A stretch of DNA of 64,000 nt from assembly GCF_018918025.1 (NCBI RefSeq), contig NZ_JAHLPT010000009.1, positions 18,308 to 82,307 of the forward strand. The letters are read 5' to 3'. The position numbers were made by a program, and so were the translations under genes. Shown here in pieces: positions 1-9,795 of the stretch; the first letter of the stretch is position 1, and each line of letters starts with the position of its first letter. The notes beneath the pieces are model-generated. The model made no database searches, was not told where the DNA came from, and saw only the letters and a program-made list of their open reading frames with translations. This DNA is from Oscillibacter sp. MSJ-31 (GTDB taxonomy: Bacteria > Bacillota > Clostridia > Oscillospirales > Oscillospiraceae).

Positions 1-956
1 TCGTTGCCGCCGTTGTTGGTCTTGGCGTCGGCGTTGGCATTGATCCACTCCTTGATGCCGGCGTCGAACTCGGGATTACCACCCTCCTGATAGAAGGTCG
101 TGATCTTAACATCGACATCCTTGCCCTTGGCGGCCTCAACGACCATGTTGCTGTCGAGCGTGTCGCCGCCGAGGATCGTGCCCTCGAACTTCTGCGCGGC
201 GGCGGCCTCAACGATCAGCTGCGCATAGTTGATGGAGACGGGGGAGAAAATGACGCCGGCGTTGGCAGCCTTGGCGTTGTTGATATAGGAAACGAAGTTG
301 GCATTGCCCTCGGGGAAGTTCTCGGCAACGACCTTGCCGCCGAGCTTCTCAAAGGCCTGCGTGAAGTAGTAGATCAAGCCCTGATCGTAGTCGCTGCCGA
401 GCATACCGAGCAGGTAAGCGGTGTCGACGCCGAGCTCCTTGTAGGCATAGTTCGCAAGAACGGTGCCCTGGAAGGGATCGAGGAAGCAGATGCGGAAGTA
501 GACATCGCAGTCGGAAGTGACCTGCGGGTTGGTGCAGGTGACGCCGATGGCAGGCACGCCGGCCTCGGCGAACACGGTGCCGCCGGCCATGGACACGCCG
601 GAGCCGTAGGAGCCGAGCACGATGCTCACGCCCTTGTTGACCAGCTCAGCGGCCGCGGACGGGCCGTTCTCGGCTGCGGTACGGTTATCGACGACCTCCA
701 GCTGGACCTTGTAGGTCTCGCCGTTGATGTCGACGGTGGGCTGGACGTAGTTGGCATACTGCATACCAAGCACCTCCTGCTTGCCGCCGGCGCCGTTGTC
801 GCCGGTGAGCGGCTCGAAGACGCCGATCTTCACGACCTTCTCTTCGCCGGTGGTGTTGGGCGTGCCGCCCTCCTGCTGTTCGCCGCCCTTGTCGCCGCAG
901 GCGACCAGGCCAAGCGCCATGACGAGCGCAAGGACGAGTGCAAGAATCTTTTTCAT
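1..956 (-). CDS. ABC transporter substrate-binding lipoprotein, branched-chain amino-acid type (3' part outside window)
   Basis: The extracytoplasmic solute receptor of an ABC importer captures its ligand for the membrane permease. The ATG at 956 has an AGGAGG site just upstream and opens a lipoprotein signal: MKK, a hydrophobic stretch, then a lipobox ending LVACG near residue 20. The mature part begins with KIGVFEPLTGDN and runs through GSYGSGVSMAGG and a Thr-rich ligand segment, as in LivJ/Peripla_BP_6 proteins. The frame stays open to the left edge, so about 318 residues are visible and the C-terminus is missing. The ligand (branched-chain amino acid, amide or urea) cannot be decided here. 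It has its own promoter at 1028-1056 and is probably the first gene of a transporter operon lying to the left. Confidence 0.9.
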   Translation of the reverse strand, partial: MKKILALVLALVMALGLVACGDKGGEQQEGGTPNTTGEEKVVKIGVFEPLTGDNGAGGKQEVLGMQYANYVQPTVDINGETYKVQLEVVDNRTAAENGPSAAAELVNKGVSIVLGSYGSGVSMAGGTVFAEAGVPAIGVTCTNPQVTSDCDVYFRICFLDPFQGTVLANYAYKELGVDTAYLLGMLGSDYDQGLIYYFTQAFEKLGGKVVAENFPEGNANFVSYINNAKAANAGVIFSPVSINYAQLIVEAAAAQKFEGTILGGDTLDSNMVVEAAKGKDVDVKITTFYQEGGNPEFDAGIKEWINANADAKTNNGGN

Positions 957-1027
957 ATACATATCCTCCTGACTTTCTGCCGCGCTGCCGCGGCAAGCGG
1001 GGCGTCCGCCCCTTTTGGTTGCAGTTT

Positions 1028-1056
1028 ATTTTATCGAACCGTTGAATGGATTTCAA
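1028..1056 (-). promoter_or_regulatory. Sigma-A promoter of the ABC binding-protein gene
   Basis: On the minus strand TTGAAA (1056-1051) and TAAAAT (1033-1028) are separated by 17 bases, a good vegetative promoter. It lies about 70 bases upstream of the ATG at 956. The leader holds a small GC-rich dyad (GGGGCG-TC-CGCCCC) near 1000-1014. The rest of 1057-1246 shows no gene. Confidence 0.6.
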
Positions 1057-1246
1057 GCGTCGAATCTGTCAGAATTTTCGGTCGTTTCCGGTCGTTTTTC
1101 CCACGGTCGCCTCCAAATTTCATGTGCATTTGTCTACGCGCCGCGGACTCAAGTCCATTTATTGAGAATATCTATTGCTTTTCTGTTTTCCCCACGAGGA
1201 CAAATGCTCTTGTCACTTTGCACAATAAAGATTTTCGCAAGAAAAG

Positions 1247-1296
1247 AAAAAAGTGACGCAGGGAACGGCAAATGCCCGTCCCTGCGTCACTTTTTC
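1247..1296 (-). terminator. Rho-independent terminator after ftsH
   Basis: A 17-bp perfect inverted repeat (AAAAAGTGACGCAGGGA and its complement) with a short loop is followed on the minus strand by a T-rich tail. It lies 19 bases past the ftsH stop and closes the gdpP-to-ftsH operon. The stem carries A/T tails on both sides, so it may work in both directions. Confidence 0.88.
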
Positions 1297-1314
1297 CATT
1301 CGTCCTTTTGCCCA

Positions 1315-3144
1315 TCAGGCTTTTTCGCCGACCATTCGCTCAAATTCCTCGCCGGTCATCGTCTCGTGGGCGAGCAGATATTCCGCCACGGCGGTCAGCG
1401 CCTCGCGCCGTGCCGTCAAGATCTCCTCGCAGCGCGCATACGCGCGGTCGATGATGGCCTTGACCTCGTCGTCGATCTCGGCGGCGGTCTTTTCCGAGTA
1501 GCTGCGCGTCTGGCCCATCGTCTTGCCGATGAACACCTCGTCGTGCCCGCTCTCAAAGGCGATGGAGCCGAGCTTCTCGCTCATGCCGTAGGCTGTGACC
1601 ATCTTGCGCGCGATGTGCGAGGCGCGCTCGATGTCGTTCGAGGCGCCGGTGGAAATGTCGCCGAGCATCAGCTTCTCCGCCGCGCGCCCGCCGAGGAGTG
1701 AGACGATCTGCTCCTCCATGTAGCGCTTGGACTGGTAGGAGTGGTCCTCGTCGGGCAGCGCGATGGTCATGCCGCCCGCCTGTCCGCGCGGCACGATGGT
1801 GATGCGATGCACCGGCTCGTGCGTCGGCAGCGCGTGCATCACGACGGCATGGCCCGCCTCGTGATAGGCGGTCAGCTTCCGCTCGTGCTCCGGCACAACG
1901 CGGCTGCGCTTCTCGGGTCCGGCGAGGACCTTGATCTCCGCCTCCTCGAAGTCCGCCATGGTGATGAATTGGTCGCCGCGGCGCGCGCACAGCAGCGCCG
2001 CCTCGTTGGAAAGGTTCTCAAGGTCCGCGCCGGTGAAGCCCGCCGTGCCCCGCGCGACCTTGGCAAGGTCCACGTCCTCGGCAAGCGGCTTGTTGGCGGT
2101 GTGGATCTTCAAAACGTCCTCGCGTCCCTTGATGTCGGGATAGCCGACGTAGATCTGGCGGTCAAAGCGGCTGGGGCGCAGCAGCGCGGGGTCGAGGATG
2201 TCCGCACGGTTGGTCGCCGCGAGAACGACCACGCCGTCGTTCGTGCCGAAGCCGTCCATCTCGACGAGCAGCTGGTTGAGCGTCTGCTCGCGCTCGTCGT
2301 GACCGCCGCCGAGGCCGGTGCCGCGCTGGCGGCCGACCGCGTCGATCTCGTCGATGAAAATGATGCAGGGAGCCGCCTTCTTGGCCTGCTCGAACAGGTC
2401 GCGCACGCGGCTTGCGCCGACGCCGACGTACATCTCCACAAAGTCCGAGCCGGAGATGGAGAGGAACTCCACGCCCGCCTCACCCGCGACCGCGCGGGCG
2501 AGCAGCGTCTTGCCCGTGCCCGGAGGGCCGACGAGCAGCACGCCCTTGGGAATACGCGCGCCGAGCTCGACAAACCTTTGCGGGTCGCGCAGGAAGTCCA
2601 CGATCTCCGCAAGCTCCTCCTTCTCCTCGTCCGCGCCCGCAACATCGGCAAAGGTGGTCTTGCGGGCGCTCTCGCTGCCGTGCCGGAAGGTGGCGTTGCC
2701 GAACTTCGCCATACGGTCGTTCCCGCCGCCGGAGGCGCGCATGGAGAAAAAGTACCAGATGGCGAACAGCCCCGCGACGGCGATCACATAGGGCAGGGCA
2801 ATGGCAAGGTAGTTAGGCGAGTGGTTGGCGGAGTAGTTATAGTCCTCCAGAATGCCGGCGGCCTTCTGCTCCACGACAAGGTCGTTGAGGTCGTCGTAGA
2901 AAAGGTCGAAGTCGTAGAGCTCCTTCCGGAGCTCCGTCTTGCCATCCACCGCCTCGCGCAGCTTGAGCGTGAGCGTGGTGTCCTGCACGGCGAAGGACTT
3001 CACCTTCTCCTGTTCAAAGAGCTGCACGACCTCAGCATAGGAGATCTCCGGCTCCTTGGGGCGGAAGAAATACGAGGCGGCCGAGAGCAGCATGAAAACG
3101 CACAGCATCCACAGTACATAATTGGGTCGTTTGGTCTGGGTCAA
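1315..3144 (-). CDS. ftsH: ATP-dependent zinc metalloprotease FtsH
   Basis: This membrane-anchored AAA+ protease degrades misfolded and regulatory membrane and cytosolic proteins. It has two N-terminal membrane segments (about residues 10-27 and 113-133), Walker A GPPGTGKT near 206, Walker B IIFIDEID near 262, and the zinc-site motif HEAGH near 428. The reading frame is open further upstream, but I place the start at a TTG (3144) because GGAGGG sits 7 bases before it and the longer N-terminus is Arg-rich and unlike FtsH. The result is 609 residues, normal for the family. It is the last gene of the tilS-hpt-ftsH group common in Firmicutes, but about 490 bases of odd DNA separate it from hpt. 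Confidence 0.95.
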   Translation of the reverse strand: MTQTKRPNYVLWMLCVFMLLSAASYFFRPKEPEISYAEVVQLFEQEKVKSFAVQDTTLTLKLREAVDGKTELRKELYDFDLFYDDLNDLVVEQKAAGILEDYNYSANHSPNYLAIALPYVIAVAGLFAIWYFFSMRASGGGNDRMAKFGNATFRHGSESARKTTFADVAGADEEKEELAEIVDFLRDPQRFVELGARIPKGVLLVGPPGTGKTLLARAVAGEAGVEFLSISGSDFVEMYVGVGASRVRDLFEQAKKAAPCIIFIDEIDAVGRQRGTGLGGGHDEREQTLNQLLVEMDGFGTNDGVVVLAATNRADILDPALLRPSRFDRQIYVGYPDIKGREDVLKIHTANKPLAEDVDLAKVARGTAGFTGADLENLSNEAALLCARRGDQFITMADFEEAEIKVLAGPEKRSRVVPEHERKLTAYHEAGHAVVMHALPTHEPVHRITIVPRGQAGGMTIALPDEDHSYQSKRYMEEQIVSLLGGRAAEKLMLGDISTGASNDIERASHIARKMVTAYGMSEKLGSIAFESGHDEVFIGKTMGQTRSYSEKTAAEIDDEVKAIIDRAYARCEEILTARREALTAVAEYLLAHETMTGEEFERMVGEKA

Positions 3145-3402
3145 AGGTTTTCCCTCCTTTTGCGGCAGCAGAGTCTGCCTTGAAGAAAAGAGGCGACGAG
3201 CGCCTCTTTTCGATTCTTCAAAAAAGTCCTCCGGACTTTTTTGATATTTGGATGCGCTTCGCTCTGCGCCTCTCCGCCGCAGCGGCTCGACGCTCACTTC
3301 GCGAGATGTGTTATTTCAGACGCGCATGTCGTCAGAAATAACAGTCAAGATCATTTGCGCCGTGCGCGGCGCAAAGCCTGCGGCGCTTTTTCCATCATAC
3401 GC
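3145..3402. other. Hairpin-rich gap between hpt and ftsH
   Basis: No convincing gene. It holds a hairpin GAAAAGAGGCG/CGCCTCTTTTC (3185-3211), a terminator-like stem AAAAAAGTCC/GGACTTTTTT (about 3217-3241), and a dyad around TTATTTC/GAAATAA (3309-3341). If these terminate, ftsH could be partly uncoupled from the upstream operon. No clear promoter for ftsH was found here. Confidence 0.5.
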
Positions 3403-3489
3403 CGGCCTTACTTGCTGTAGACCTCCGGCTTGAGCACACCGATGTACGGCATATTGCGGTACTGCTGGGCGTAATCCAGCCCGTAGCCC
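3403..3489 (-). pseudogene. Second copy of the 3' end of hpt (87-bp fragment)
   Basis: Bases 3403-3489 match 3632-3718, the hpt stop codon and the preceding coding sequence, with a single mismatch. The copy lacks the rest of the gene and any start signal, so it cannot make protein. It lies 229 bases downstream of the intact copy and is followed by unrelated sequence. It looks like debris from a duplication or recombination, or possibly an assembly artefact. Confidence 0.8.
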
Positions 3490-3636
3490 TTCCCACCGCG
3501 CAGGCGCGGCGGGAGCCCTTTGATCTTACTCTGAACGGTACGGAATGAATCCGTCCCGTTCCAAGATTTTGCCTGCGGCAAAATGCTTGTACGCGCTTAC
3601 GCGCGCCGCCCCTTTCAGGGCGTGTGGGCTACGGCC

Positions 3637-4191
3637 TTACTTGCTGTAGACCTCCGGCTTGAGCACACCGATGTACGGCATATTACGGTACTGCTGGGCG
3701 TAATCCAGCCCGTAGCCCACGACGAACTCGTCGGGGACCTCAAAGCCCGCGAGATCGGCCGTGATGGGCTTGACGCGGCGGGCGGGCTTATCGAGCAGAG
3801 TAACGACCGTCACGCTCTTGGCGCCCTTGGTGAGGAAATAGTTCTTGAGGAAGTAGAGGGTATTGCCGGAGTCCAGGATGTCCTCAATGACCACGATCTC
3901 GCGGCCCGTAATGTCCTGCTGCAGGTCGTGCGTGATCTGCACCACGCCGGACGAGGACGTGCCGTTCTGGTAGGACGACACCGCGATGAACTCGATGTCG
4001 CTCTTGATCTGGCAGGCGCGGACGATGTCCGCCATGAAGATGAAGCTGCCCTTGAGCACGCCGAGGAACAGCGGGTTGCGGTCCTTGAACTGCTCGTAGA
4101 GCGTGTCGCCCATCTCCTGCACGCGCGTCCTGATCTGCTCCTCGCTGTAGAGCACCTTCAGCATATCCTGATCCATCATGCTTTTCGCCAT
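3637..4191 (-). CDS. hpt: Hypoxanthine phosphoribosyltransferase
   Basis: Purine salvage: it joins hypoxanthine or guanine to PRPP, giving IMP or GMP. The PRPP-binding signature VVIEDILDSGNTL is clear, and the N-terminal segment YSEEQIRTRVQEMG and length (184 residues) fit bacterial HPRT. I use the ATG at 4191, preceded by AGAGGG at 7 bases. A start at 4209 is open but has no ribosome site. It follows tilS by about 40 bases and shares its transcript. The tilS-hpt-ftsH order is conserved in Firmicutes. Confidence 0.94.
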   Translation of the reverse strand: MAKSMMDQDMLKVLYSEEQIRTRVQEMGDTLYEQFKDRNPLFLGVLKGSFIFMADIVRACQIKSDIEFIAVSSYQNGTSSSGVVQITHDLQQDITGREIVVIEDILDSGNTLYFLKNYFLTKGAKSVTVVTLLDKPARRVKPITADLAGFEVPDEFVVGYGLDYAQQYRNMPYIGVLKPEVYSK

Positions 4192-4235
4192 AGTTTTTCC
4201 CTCTCCCATTGTTTTATGTTTGTTTTTCCGGAGAC

Positions 4236-5573
4236 TTACTCCGCGGTTTTCTCAAAGGTCAATACACACACGCTCTCGCCGTCGCCCGGCAGGAACAGCG
4301 CGTCCGTGCCGATGCCGTACACCGCAGCGACCGCGCCGCCCGAGCGGATGACCGGCGTTTGCTCCCGCTCATCCGGCGAAAAGCCGCGCTCGGCGAAGAG
4401 CCGCTTGAGGCTCCGCGAGCCGCGCGAGACGGGCAGCGTCATGCTCTCCCGCGCGTCCCACGCGCCGACCGAGAGCGGCGCGTCCAAAGCGGCACCTCTT
4501 AATATAACGGTATTCTCGGAATTTTCAACCGTTTTTTCGCATTTTCGGCAGGTGATGGCAAAGCCACCCCACCGGACGGTCTCCCCTGCGCGGAGCAAAA
4601 CGCGCTCCGGCGTTTCCCTCCGGTGTGTGCAGAGCGTCAGCACACCGTCCGCGCGCCGCGCGGTCACGCCGCCGGGCAGGTCGAGCTGTGCCGTCCCGCT
4701 TCCCGCACAAAGCGCGGCAAGCGCGTCGTAGTGCGCGGCGGTGAAGTCCTTCTTCCCCGCGCCGAGCGCGTCGAGCGCAAGGCGCAGCACCCTCGGCTTC
4801 AGGACCGCGGGTACCTGCGTGACCGCCGCGCAGGGCAGCGTCACCGCGCCGGCCTCCGTTTTCAGCTCCGTCAGATAAGCGGCGGCAAGGGAGTCGAGGT
4901 ATTCATCCTCCTGCCGCAGGCGCAGCGCCGTCTCGCCGATGTGCTCGACCGCCTGCGCGTTGACCCGGCAGAGCTTCGGCAGCACCTCCGCGCGGATAAA
5001 GTTGCGCGTGAGCGCCGTGTCCGCGTTGGTCGCGTCCGTGCGATAGGGCACATGATGCTCCTTCGCGTAGGCGGCAAGCTCCTCCCGCGTCAGGCAGAGG
5101 AAGGGGCGCACCAGCCTGCCGTTTTTCGGCGCGATGCCCGCAAGGCCCGCCATGCCCGTGCCGCGAGCAAGATGAAAGAGCACCGTTTCGGCGTTGTCGT
5201 TCGCGTGATGGGCGGTGACGATGCGCGCCGCGCCGGTCTGACCGGCGACGGAGTTAAGAAAGTCATAGCGCAGCTTGCGCGCCGCCTCCTCGATTGTCAG
5301 GCCGTTCTCCCGGGCGTAGGCCGCCACATCGCCCGTGCCGACGCACAGCGGGATGCGCCGCGCCGCGCACCACGCGCGCACGAGATCCTCGTCCATGTCG
5401 GCCTCCTGCCCGCGCAGCTGATGGTTGTAGTGCGCCGCGCACACGCGGTAGCCGTTTTCGTATAAAAAGTCCAGCAGACACATCGAGTCCATGCCGCCCG
5501 AAGCCGCCGCGAGCAGCAGCTCGTAGCGCGGCAGCAGGTCGAAGCGCTGCACAAAGTCCAGTACCTTTTTCAT
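4236..5573 (-). CDS. tilS: tRNA(Ile)-lysidine synthase
   Basis: This ATP-dependent enzyme puts lysine on C34 of the CAU-anticodon tRNA-Ile so that it reads AUA. The PP-loop SGGMDS (near residue 25) marks the N-type ATP pyrophosphatase domain, followed by ARIVTAHHANDNAET. The C-terminal TilS domain ends near RGSRSLKRLFAERGFSPDER. The start is the ATG at 5573, whose ATGA overlaps the dnaB stop, so translation is coupled. An upstream-extended frame is only dnaB sequence. The 445-residue length is normal. Confidence 0.93.
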   Translation of the reverse strand: MKKVLDFVQRFDLLPRYELLLAAASGGMDSMCLLDFLYENGYRVCAAHYNHQLRGQEADMDEDLVRAWCAARRIPLCVGTGDVAAYARENGLTIEEAARKLRYDFLNSVAGQTGAARIVTAHHANDNAETVLFHLARGTGMAGLAGIAPKNGRLVRPFLCLTREELAAYAKEHHVPYRTDATNADTALTRNFIRAEVLPKLCRVNAQAVEHIGETALRLRQEDEYLDSLAAAYLTELKTEAGAVTLPCAAVTQVPAVLKPRVLRLALDALGAGKKDFTAAHYDALAALCAGSGTAQLDLPGGVTARRADGVLTLCTHRRETPERVLLRAGETVRWGGFAITCRKCEKTVENSENTVILRGAALDAPLSVGAWDARESMTLPVSRGSRSLKRLFAERGFSPDEREQTPVIRSGGAVAAVYGIGTDALFLPGDGESVCVLTFEKTAE

Positions 5574-6916
5574 TCGTCCTCGTACCGCCTTTCGAGCGTG
5601 CCGAAGGTCGTGTACTCCGGCATCCAGCGCAGCTCGACCTTGCCGGTCTCGCCGTGGCGGTTCTTGGCGACGATGCACTCGGCAATGTTGTGCTTTTCGG
5701 AATCCTCGTTGTAATAGTCGTCGCGGTAGAGAAAGAGCACGATGTCCGCGTCCTGCTCGATCGCGCCGGATTCACGCAGGTCGGAGAGCATGGGGCGCTT
5801 GTCGTCGCGCTTTTCGTTCGCGCGCGAGAGCTGTGAAAGGCAGAGCACAGGGACCTGCAATTCCTTCGCCATGATCTTGAGCATACGCGAAATGTCGCTC
5901 ACCGCCTGCTGGCGGTTTTCGCCGCTGTAGCCCTTTCCGCCGGCAGAGGTCATCAGCTGAAGATAGTCGATGACGACGAGGCCGAGGTTTTCGATGCGGC
6001 GGCATTTGGCGTTCATGTCCGCGACGGTGAGGAGCGGGTTGTCGTCGATCTTGATGTCCGTGCGGCTGAGCGTCGAGGCCGCCTCCGCGATCTTCACCCA
6101 GTCGCTCTCGCGCAGATTGCCGGAGATGAGCCGTCCGTTCTCCACCAGCGCTTCGTTGGACAGCACACGGGTGACGAGCTGTTCCTTGGACATTTCCAGG
6201 GAAAAGACCGCGACCGCCTTGCCGCTCGCCTTTGCCACGTTGAGCGCCACATTGAGCGCAAAGCTGGTCTTGCCCATACCGGGTCTTGCCGCCAACAGAA
6301 TAAGGTCAGATTTGCTCAGGCCGTTGATCTTGTCGTCCACGGCGCTCAGGCCCGTGGAAAGACCCGGCAGCGTCTTGCCGCCGGCGGCGGAAAGCTCGGC
6401 GAGGTGGTCGAGCACGCCCTGCAGCACAACGCTGATCTGCTCCATATTCTGTGCGCTGCGCCCGCGGCGCACCGCGTAGATCTTCTGCTCGGCGGCGTCG
6501 AGCACGGCGGAGGCTCCGCCCGTGCCGTCCTGCACCATGCCGGTGATGTCGCTCGCCACGGTCGCGATCGCGCGCAGCAGCGCCTTGTCACGCACGATGT
6601 CGGCGTATTCGTTGACGTTCGCGGAGGTTGGCGTGACCTCCATGAGCTGCACAAGATAATTGCGCGTGGTGTTTTCGTCATAGGTGCCGTTGCGCTCCAT
6701 CTCGCCCGCGACGGTCACGCCGTCGATGGGCTTGGAGTAGAGGAACATGGAATAGATCGTCTCGAAGATCTCCCGGTTCTGGCGCAGGTAGAAATCCTCG
6801 GGGCGCAGCTTTTCCATCACGTCCTTGATGCAGTTCGCGTCGATGAGCATCGAGCCGAGCACCGCCTGCTCCGCCTCGAGCGAGTGCGGCATCTGGCGGT
6901 AGAGCAGTTCGTCCAT
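5570..6916 (-). CDS. dnaB: Replicative DNA helicase DnaB
   Basis: The hexameric 5'-3' helicase of the replication fork. The N-terminal DnaB domain (MPHSLEAEQAVLGSML) is followed by the RecA-like motor with Walker A ARPGMGKTS near residue 210, then LVVIDYLQLM and LSQLSRANEKR. The 448-residue length is standard. There is no intein. It sits directly after rplI and overlaps tilS by 4 bases, the typical Firmicute arrangement. Confidence 0.96.
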   Translation of the reverse strand: MDELLYRQMPHSLEAEQAVLGSMLIDANCIKDVMEKLRPEDFYLRQNREIFETIYSMFLYSKPIDGVTVAGEMERNGTYDENTTRNYLVQLMEVTPTSANVNEYADIVRDKALLRAIATVASDITGMVQDGTGGASAVLDAAEQKIYAVRRGRSAQNMEQISVVLQGVLDHLAELSAAGGKTLPGLSTGLSAVDDKINGLSKSDLILLAARPGMGKTSFALNVALNVAKASGKAVAVFSLEMSKEQLVTRVLSNEALVENGRLISGNLRESDWVKIAEAASTLSRTDIKIDDNPLLTVADMNAKCRRIENLGLVVIDYLQLMTSAGGKGYSGENRQQAVSDISRMLKIMAKELQVPVLCLSQLSRANEKRDDKRPMLSDLRESGAIEQDADIVLFLYRDDYYNEDSEKHNIAECIVAKNRHGETGKVELRWMPEYTTFGTLERRYEDE

Positions 6917-6949
6917 CGCAGGGCACCTCTTTTCTGCGTAAAGTCTGGC

Positions 6950-7396
6950 TTATTCCTCCGCCACGGTCACGGTGAACTTCCCGCTGACCTCGTAGCCGAG
7001 CTTCGCGCGGATCTCATAGCTGCCGAACGCCTTGATCGGCTCGTCGAGCACGATCTTCTGCTTGCCGACGTCCAGACCGAACTGCGCCATGAGCGCCTCG
7101 GAGATCTCCTTGCCGGTGATGGCGCCGAAGAGCTTGCCGTTCGCGCCGCCCTTGGCGGTGATCTTCACGGTGCAGTTACGCAGCTTGTCCGCGGTCTCCA
7201 CGGCGGCCGCACGATTGGCCGCCTCCTCGGCGCGGCGCGCCTTTTCCTTGAGGTTCATCGTGTTGATGGCGTCCGCCGTGGCGGGGATGGCCAGCTTGCG
7301 CGGCAGCAGATAGTTGCGGGCGTAGCCCTCCGCCGCGTCGATCATCTGGCCCTTCTTGCCCTGACCTCTGACGTCCTGCTGTAAAATAACTTTCAT
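6950..7396 (-). CDS. rplI: 50S ribosomal protein L9
   Basis: Binds 23S rRNA at the base of the L1 stalk. The N-terminal signature MKVILQQDVRGQGKKGQ and NYLLPRKLA are diagnostic. The 148-residue length is normal. The ATG at 7396 follows GGAGGATAGAACG. It lies between gdpP and dnaB in the usual Firmicute order. Confidence 0.97.
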   Translation of the reverse strand: MKVILQQDVRGQGKKGQMIDAAEGYARNYLLPRKLAIPATADAINTMNLKEKARRAEEAANRAAAVETADKLRNCTVKITAKGGANGKLFGAITGKEISEALMAQFGLDVGKQKIVLDEPIKAFGSYEIRAKLGYEVSGKFTVTVAEE

Positions 7397-7422
7397 CGTT
7401 CTATCCTCCTGATGGTGGTTTT

Positions 7423-9411
7423 TTATCCTTCCAAATACTGGTCGATGGCGGCGATGAGCTGCTCGCGCACCGCGTCCACCGTCCCGTCCGGGATCTGTCC
7501 GCCCGCGGTGGTGGAGTTTCCGCCGCCGCCGAGCTTTTCCATAATGAGCTGCACGTTGATCTCGCCGAGCGAGCGCGCCGACAGATTCACGCCCGTATCG
7601 TGCTTGAAGAGCACGAACGACGCGCGCACGCCGCGCAGCGTCAGCAGCTCGTCGGCGGCCTTGGCCGCGGTCACGCGGTCGATGTCCTGCTCCACCGCCG
7701 CGATGGCAATGTCGTTGTGATACAGCTCCGCGTGGCGGATGATGTCATAGCGCTCGATCATGTCGGAAAGCGTTCCCTGGAACAGGCGCTGCACGTCCGC
7801 CGTGTCCACGCCCGCGCGGCGCAGCAGCGCCGCGGCCTCAAAGGTGCGTCCGCCGGTGCGCATGGTGAAGTTCTTCGTATCGAGCACGATGCCCGCGAAC
7901 AGAGCCTCGGCCTCGGCGCGCAGCAGATCGCCGGGGTCAATGAGATATTGCAGCAGCTCGCTCACCAGCTCCGACGCCGACGAGGCGTAGGGCTCGTGGA
8001 AGTTGAGCGCAGCGGATTCAATATAGCTCGCCGCCCGGCGGTGATGGTCAATGACCGCCACGCGGTTGCAGGTGTCGAGCAGCTGCTCGGACTCCACGAA
8101 GTCGGGGCGGTTGGTGTCCACCACCACGAGCAGCGCGCCGGGCTGTGCCTTGATGAAGGCGTCGCTGCCGCTGATGAAGGCGTCCTTATACTCCGGCAGC
8201 GCGGCAAGGCGCTTGAGGATCGGGCCGGCGGCATTGTCGTCCATGTCAATGACGATCTGTGCCTTCTTGCCGCGCTTGCGCGCGATGCAGCACACGCCCG
8301 CCGCCGCGCCGACGGCGTCGAAGTCGGCGTGCTTATGGCCCATGATAAAAACCTGACTGGCATCGGAGATCAGCTCGCCGAGGGCGTTGGCCATCACGCG
8401 GGACTTGACCTTCGTGCGCTTTTCGGTGGACTTTGTCTTGCCGCCGTAGAACTCAAAATCGAGGCGGTTGCGCACGACGACCTGATCGCCGCCGCGCGAG
8501 AGCGCCATCTCGATGGACAGGCCCGCGTTCTTGAAAAGCGTCTCGTAATCGTCCGCGTCCTTGCCGACGCCGATGGAGAGCGTCGCGGCGACGCCGTCCT
8601 CGGTGACAACGGAGCGCACCGCGTCGAGCACGCTGAACTTGCCCTCGAGCAGCGTATTGTAATGTTTTTCCGTCAGCAGCAGCAAATAGCGGTTGCGGTC
8701 GTACTTGCACAAAAGCCCCTGCGTGCCCGACACCCACGCGCTGATCTTTTCGTCGATCTGCGCGAGCACGGACGAGCGCGCCGCCTCGGTGCCGGCCTTC
8801 ATCAGCTCCTCGTAGTTATCGAGCATGAGCACAGCCACGATGGGGCGGCTCTCCTCGCTCTTTTTCCTGAGCTCGTCCTGCTCAGTCACGTCCATCCAAT
8901 AGGTCAGCGCGAGAAGCCCGCGCGCGCCGCTGCGGCCGCTCGGATGCGTGAGACTGCCGAACACGCGGAAGTGCCGGTTGTTGACGACGACCGTTTCGGG
9001 ACATTCGCTCTTTCCCTCCAGCAGCCATTGGGCGGGGAAGCCGGGCAGCGTATCCTCCAGCCGGTTATCGAACAGATTCTCCCTCATGCCCGTGAGCTGG
9101 AGGAAGCTCTCGTTGCTCCACAGTACCTCCTGCGTATCGGGCCGGAAGACCATCATGGCAAAGGGGGCCGAGAGCATGGAGGACTTGCCCGCGCTCGCCA
9201 CATCGTCGGTCATATCCTCGACATAGCGCTGGATGCCCTCGCGGCGCTTTTGCGCCGTGCGGCGGAAATAGACATAGGTGAGCGCCATCACACCGGCCTC
9301 AACGAGGCCGAGGATCGGCTCGATCCACAGCGTCACCGCGCAGAAGACTGCGGCAAGAAGAAAATACAGCCGCATATTCGGCTCGGTCAGCTTATTGACT
9401 TTCTTACTCAT
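7423..9411 (-). CDS. gdpP: Cyclic-di-AMP phosphodiesterase GdpP
   Basis: This membrane enzyme cleaves c-di-AMP and so controls cell-wall and osmotic homeostasis. Domains in order: two N-terminal membrane segments (about 14-50), a PAS-like domain (about 85-175), a degenerate GGDEF domain (about 190-310), a DHH phosphoesterase with GHKHADFDAVG near 358 and VAVIDHHRRA further on, and a C-terminal DHHA1 domain with GGGGNSTTAGGQI. The start at 9411 has GGGAGG 9 bases upstream. Longer open frame upstream is promoter sequence. The length of 662 residues matches GdpP/YybT. Confidence 0.95.
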   Translation of the reverse strand: MSKKVNKLTEPNMRLYFLLAAVFCAVTLWIEPILGLVEAGVMALTYVYFRRTAQKRREGIQRYVEDMTDDVASAGKSSMLSAPFAMMVFRPDTQEVLWSNESFLQLTGMRENLFDNRLEDTLPGFPAQWLLEGKSECPETVVVNNRHFRVFGSLTHPSGRSGARGLLALTYWMDVTEQDELRKKSEESRPIVAVLMLDNYEELMKAGTEAARSSVLAQIDEKISAWVSGTQGLLCKYDRNRYLLLLTEKHYNTLLEGKFSVLDAVRSVVTEDGVAATLSIGVGKDADDYETLFKNAGLSIEMALSRGGDQVVVRNRLDFEFYGGKTKSTEKRTKVKSRVMANALGELISDASQVFIMGHKHADFDAVGAAAGVCCIARKRGKKAQIVIDMDDNAAGPILKRLAALPEYKDAFISGSDAFIKAQPGALLVVVDTNRPDFVESEQLLDTCNRVAVIDHHRRAASYIESAALNFHEPYASSASELVSELLQYLIDPGDLLRAEAEALFAGIVLDTKNFTMRTGGRTFEAAALLRRAGVDTADVQRLFQGTLSDMIERYDIIRHAELYHNDIAIAAVEQDIDRVTAAKAADELLTLRGVRASFVLFKHDTGVNLSARSLGEINVQLIMEKLGGGGNSTTAGGQIPDGTVDAVREQLIAAIDQYLEG

Positions 9412-9471
9412 AAGGTATCCTCCCTGCTTCATCGGCGGCACAAAGGCGGAACAAATACGGATAGATACTAT

Positions 9472-9501
9472 ATTGTAGCACACGGGCGCGCAAGGGTGCA
9501 A
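9472..9501 (-). promoter_or_regulatory. Promoter of the gdpP-rplI-dnaB-tilS-hpt-ftsH operon
   Basis: On the minus strand TTGCAC (9501-9496), an 18-base spacer and TACAAT (9477-9472), with a TGC extension just before the -10. It stands about 60 bases from the gdpP start. Confidence 0.6.
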
Positions 9502-9553
9502 TAGGCTTTCCGATAAAAAATTCGTCCGGAAAAGGGGCGCATGAAAAAAAGTG

Positions 9554-9582
9554 TGTACTTTTTCCAAAAAACGTGGTATACT
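9554..9582 (+). promoter_or_regulatory. Probable rnj promoter
   Basis: TGTACT (9554-9559), a 17-base spacer and TATACT (9577-9582). The -10 is good, the -35 is poor. Confidence 0.5.
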
Positions 9583-9795
9583 ATAAAAACACAAATTGTA
9601 TTGAGCCGCCATCGCGCGGTTTGAATAGAGCACAAGTCCATAGTAAAAACGATCAGGGCGCCGATGGTGCGATGCGCTCCGCGGAACAGGGTGGAGCGCG
9701 CAGCACGGACGCCGTTGTTTCCGTGCGGTCATTTCCGCGCGGCGTGGACCGAATGCTCACCCAATTTTTGAAGATCCATAAGGAGTGAATGCATT

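Larger units (their letters stand above)
9412..9795. other. Divergent regulatory region between gdpP and rnj
   Basis: No gene. It carries the gdpP promoter on the minus strand (9472-9501) and a probable rnj promoter on the plus strand (9554-9582), followed by a leader of about 200 bases before the rnj start. I saw no clear riboswitch fold in that leader. Confidence 0.6.
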
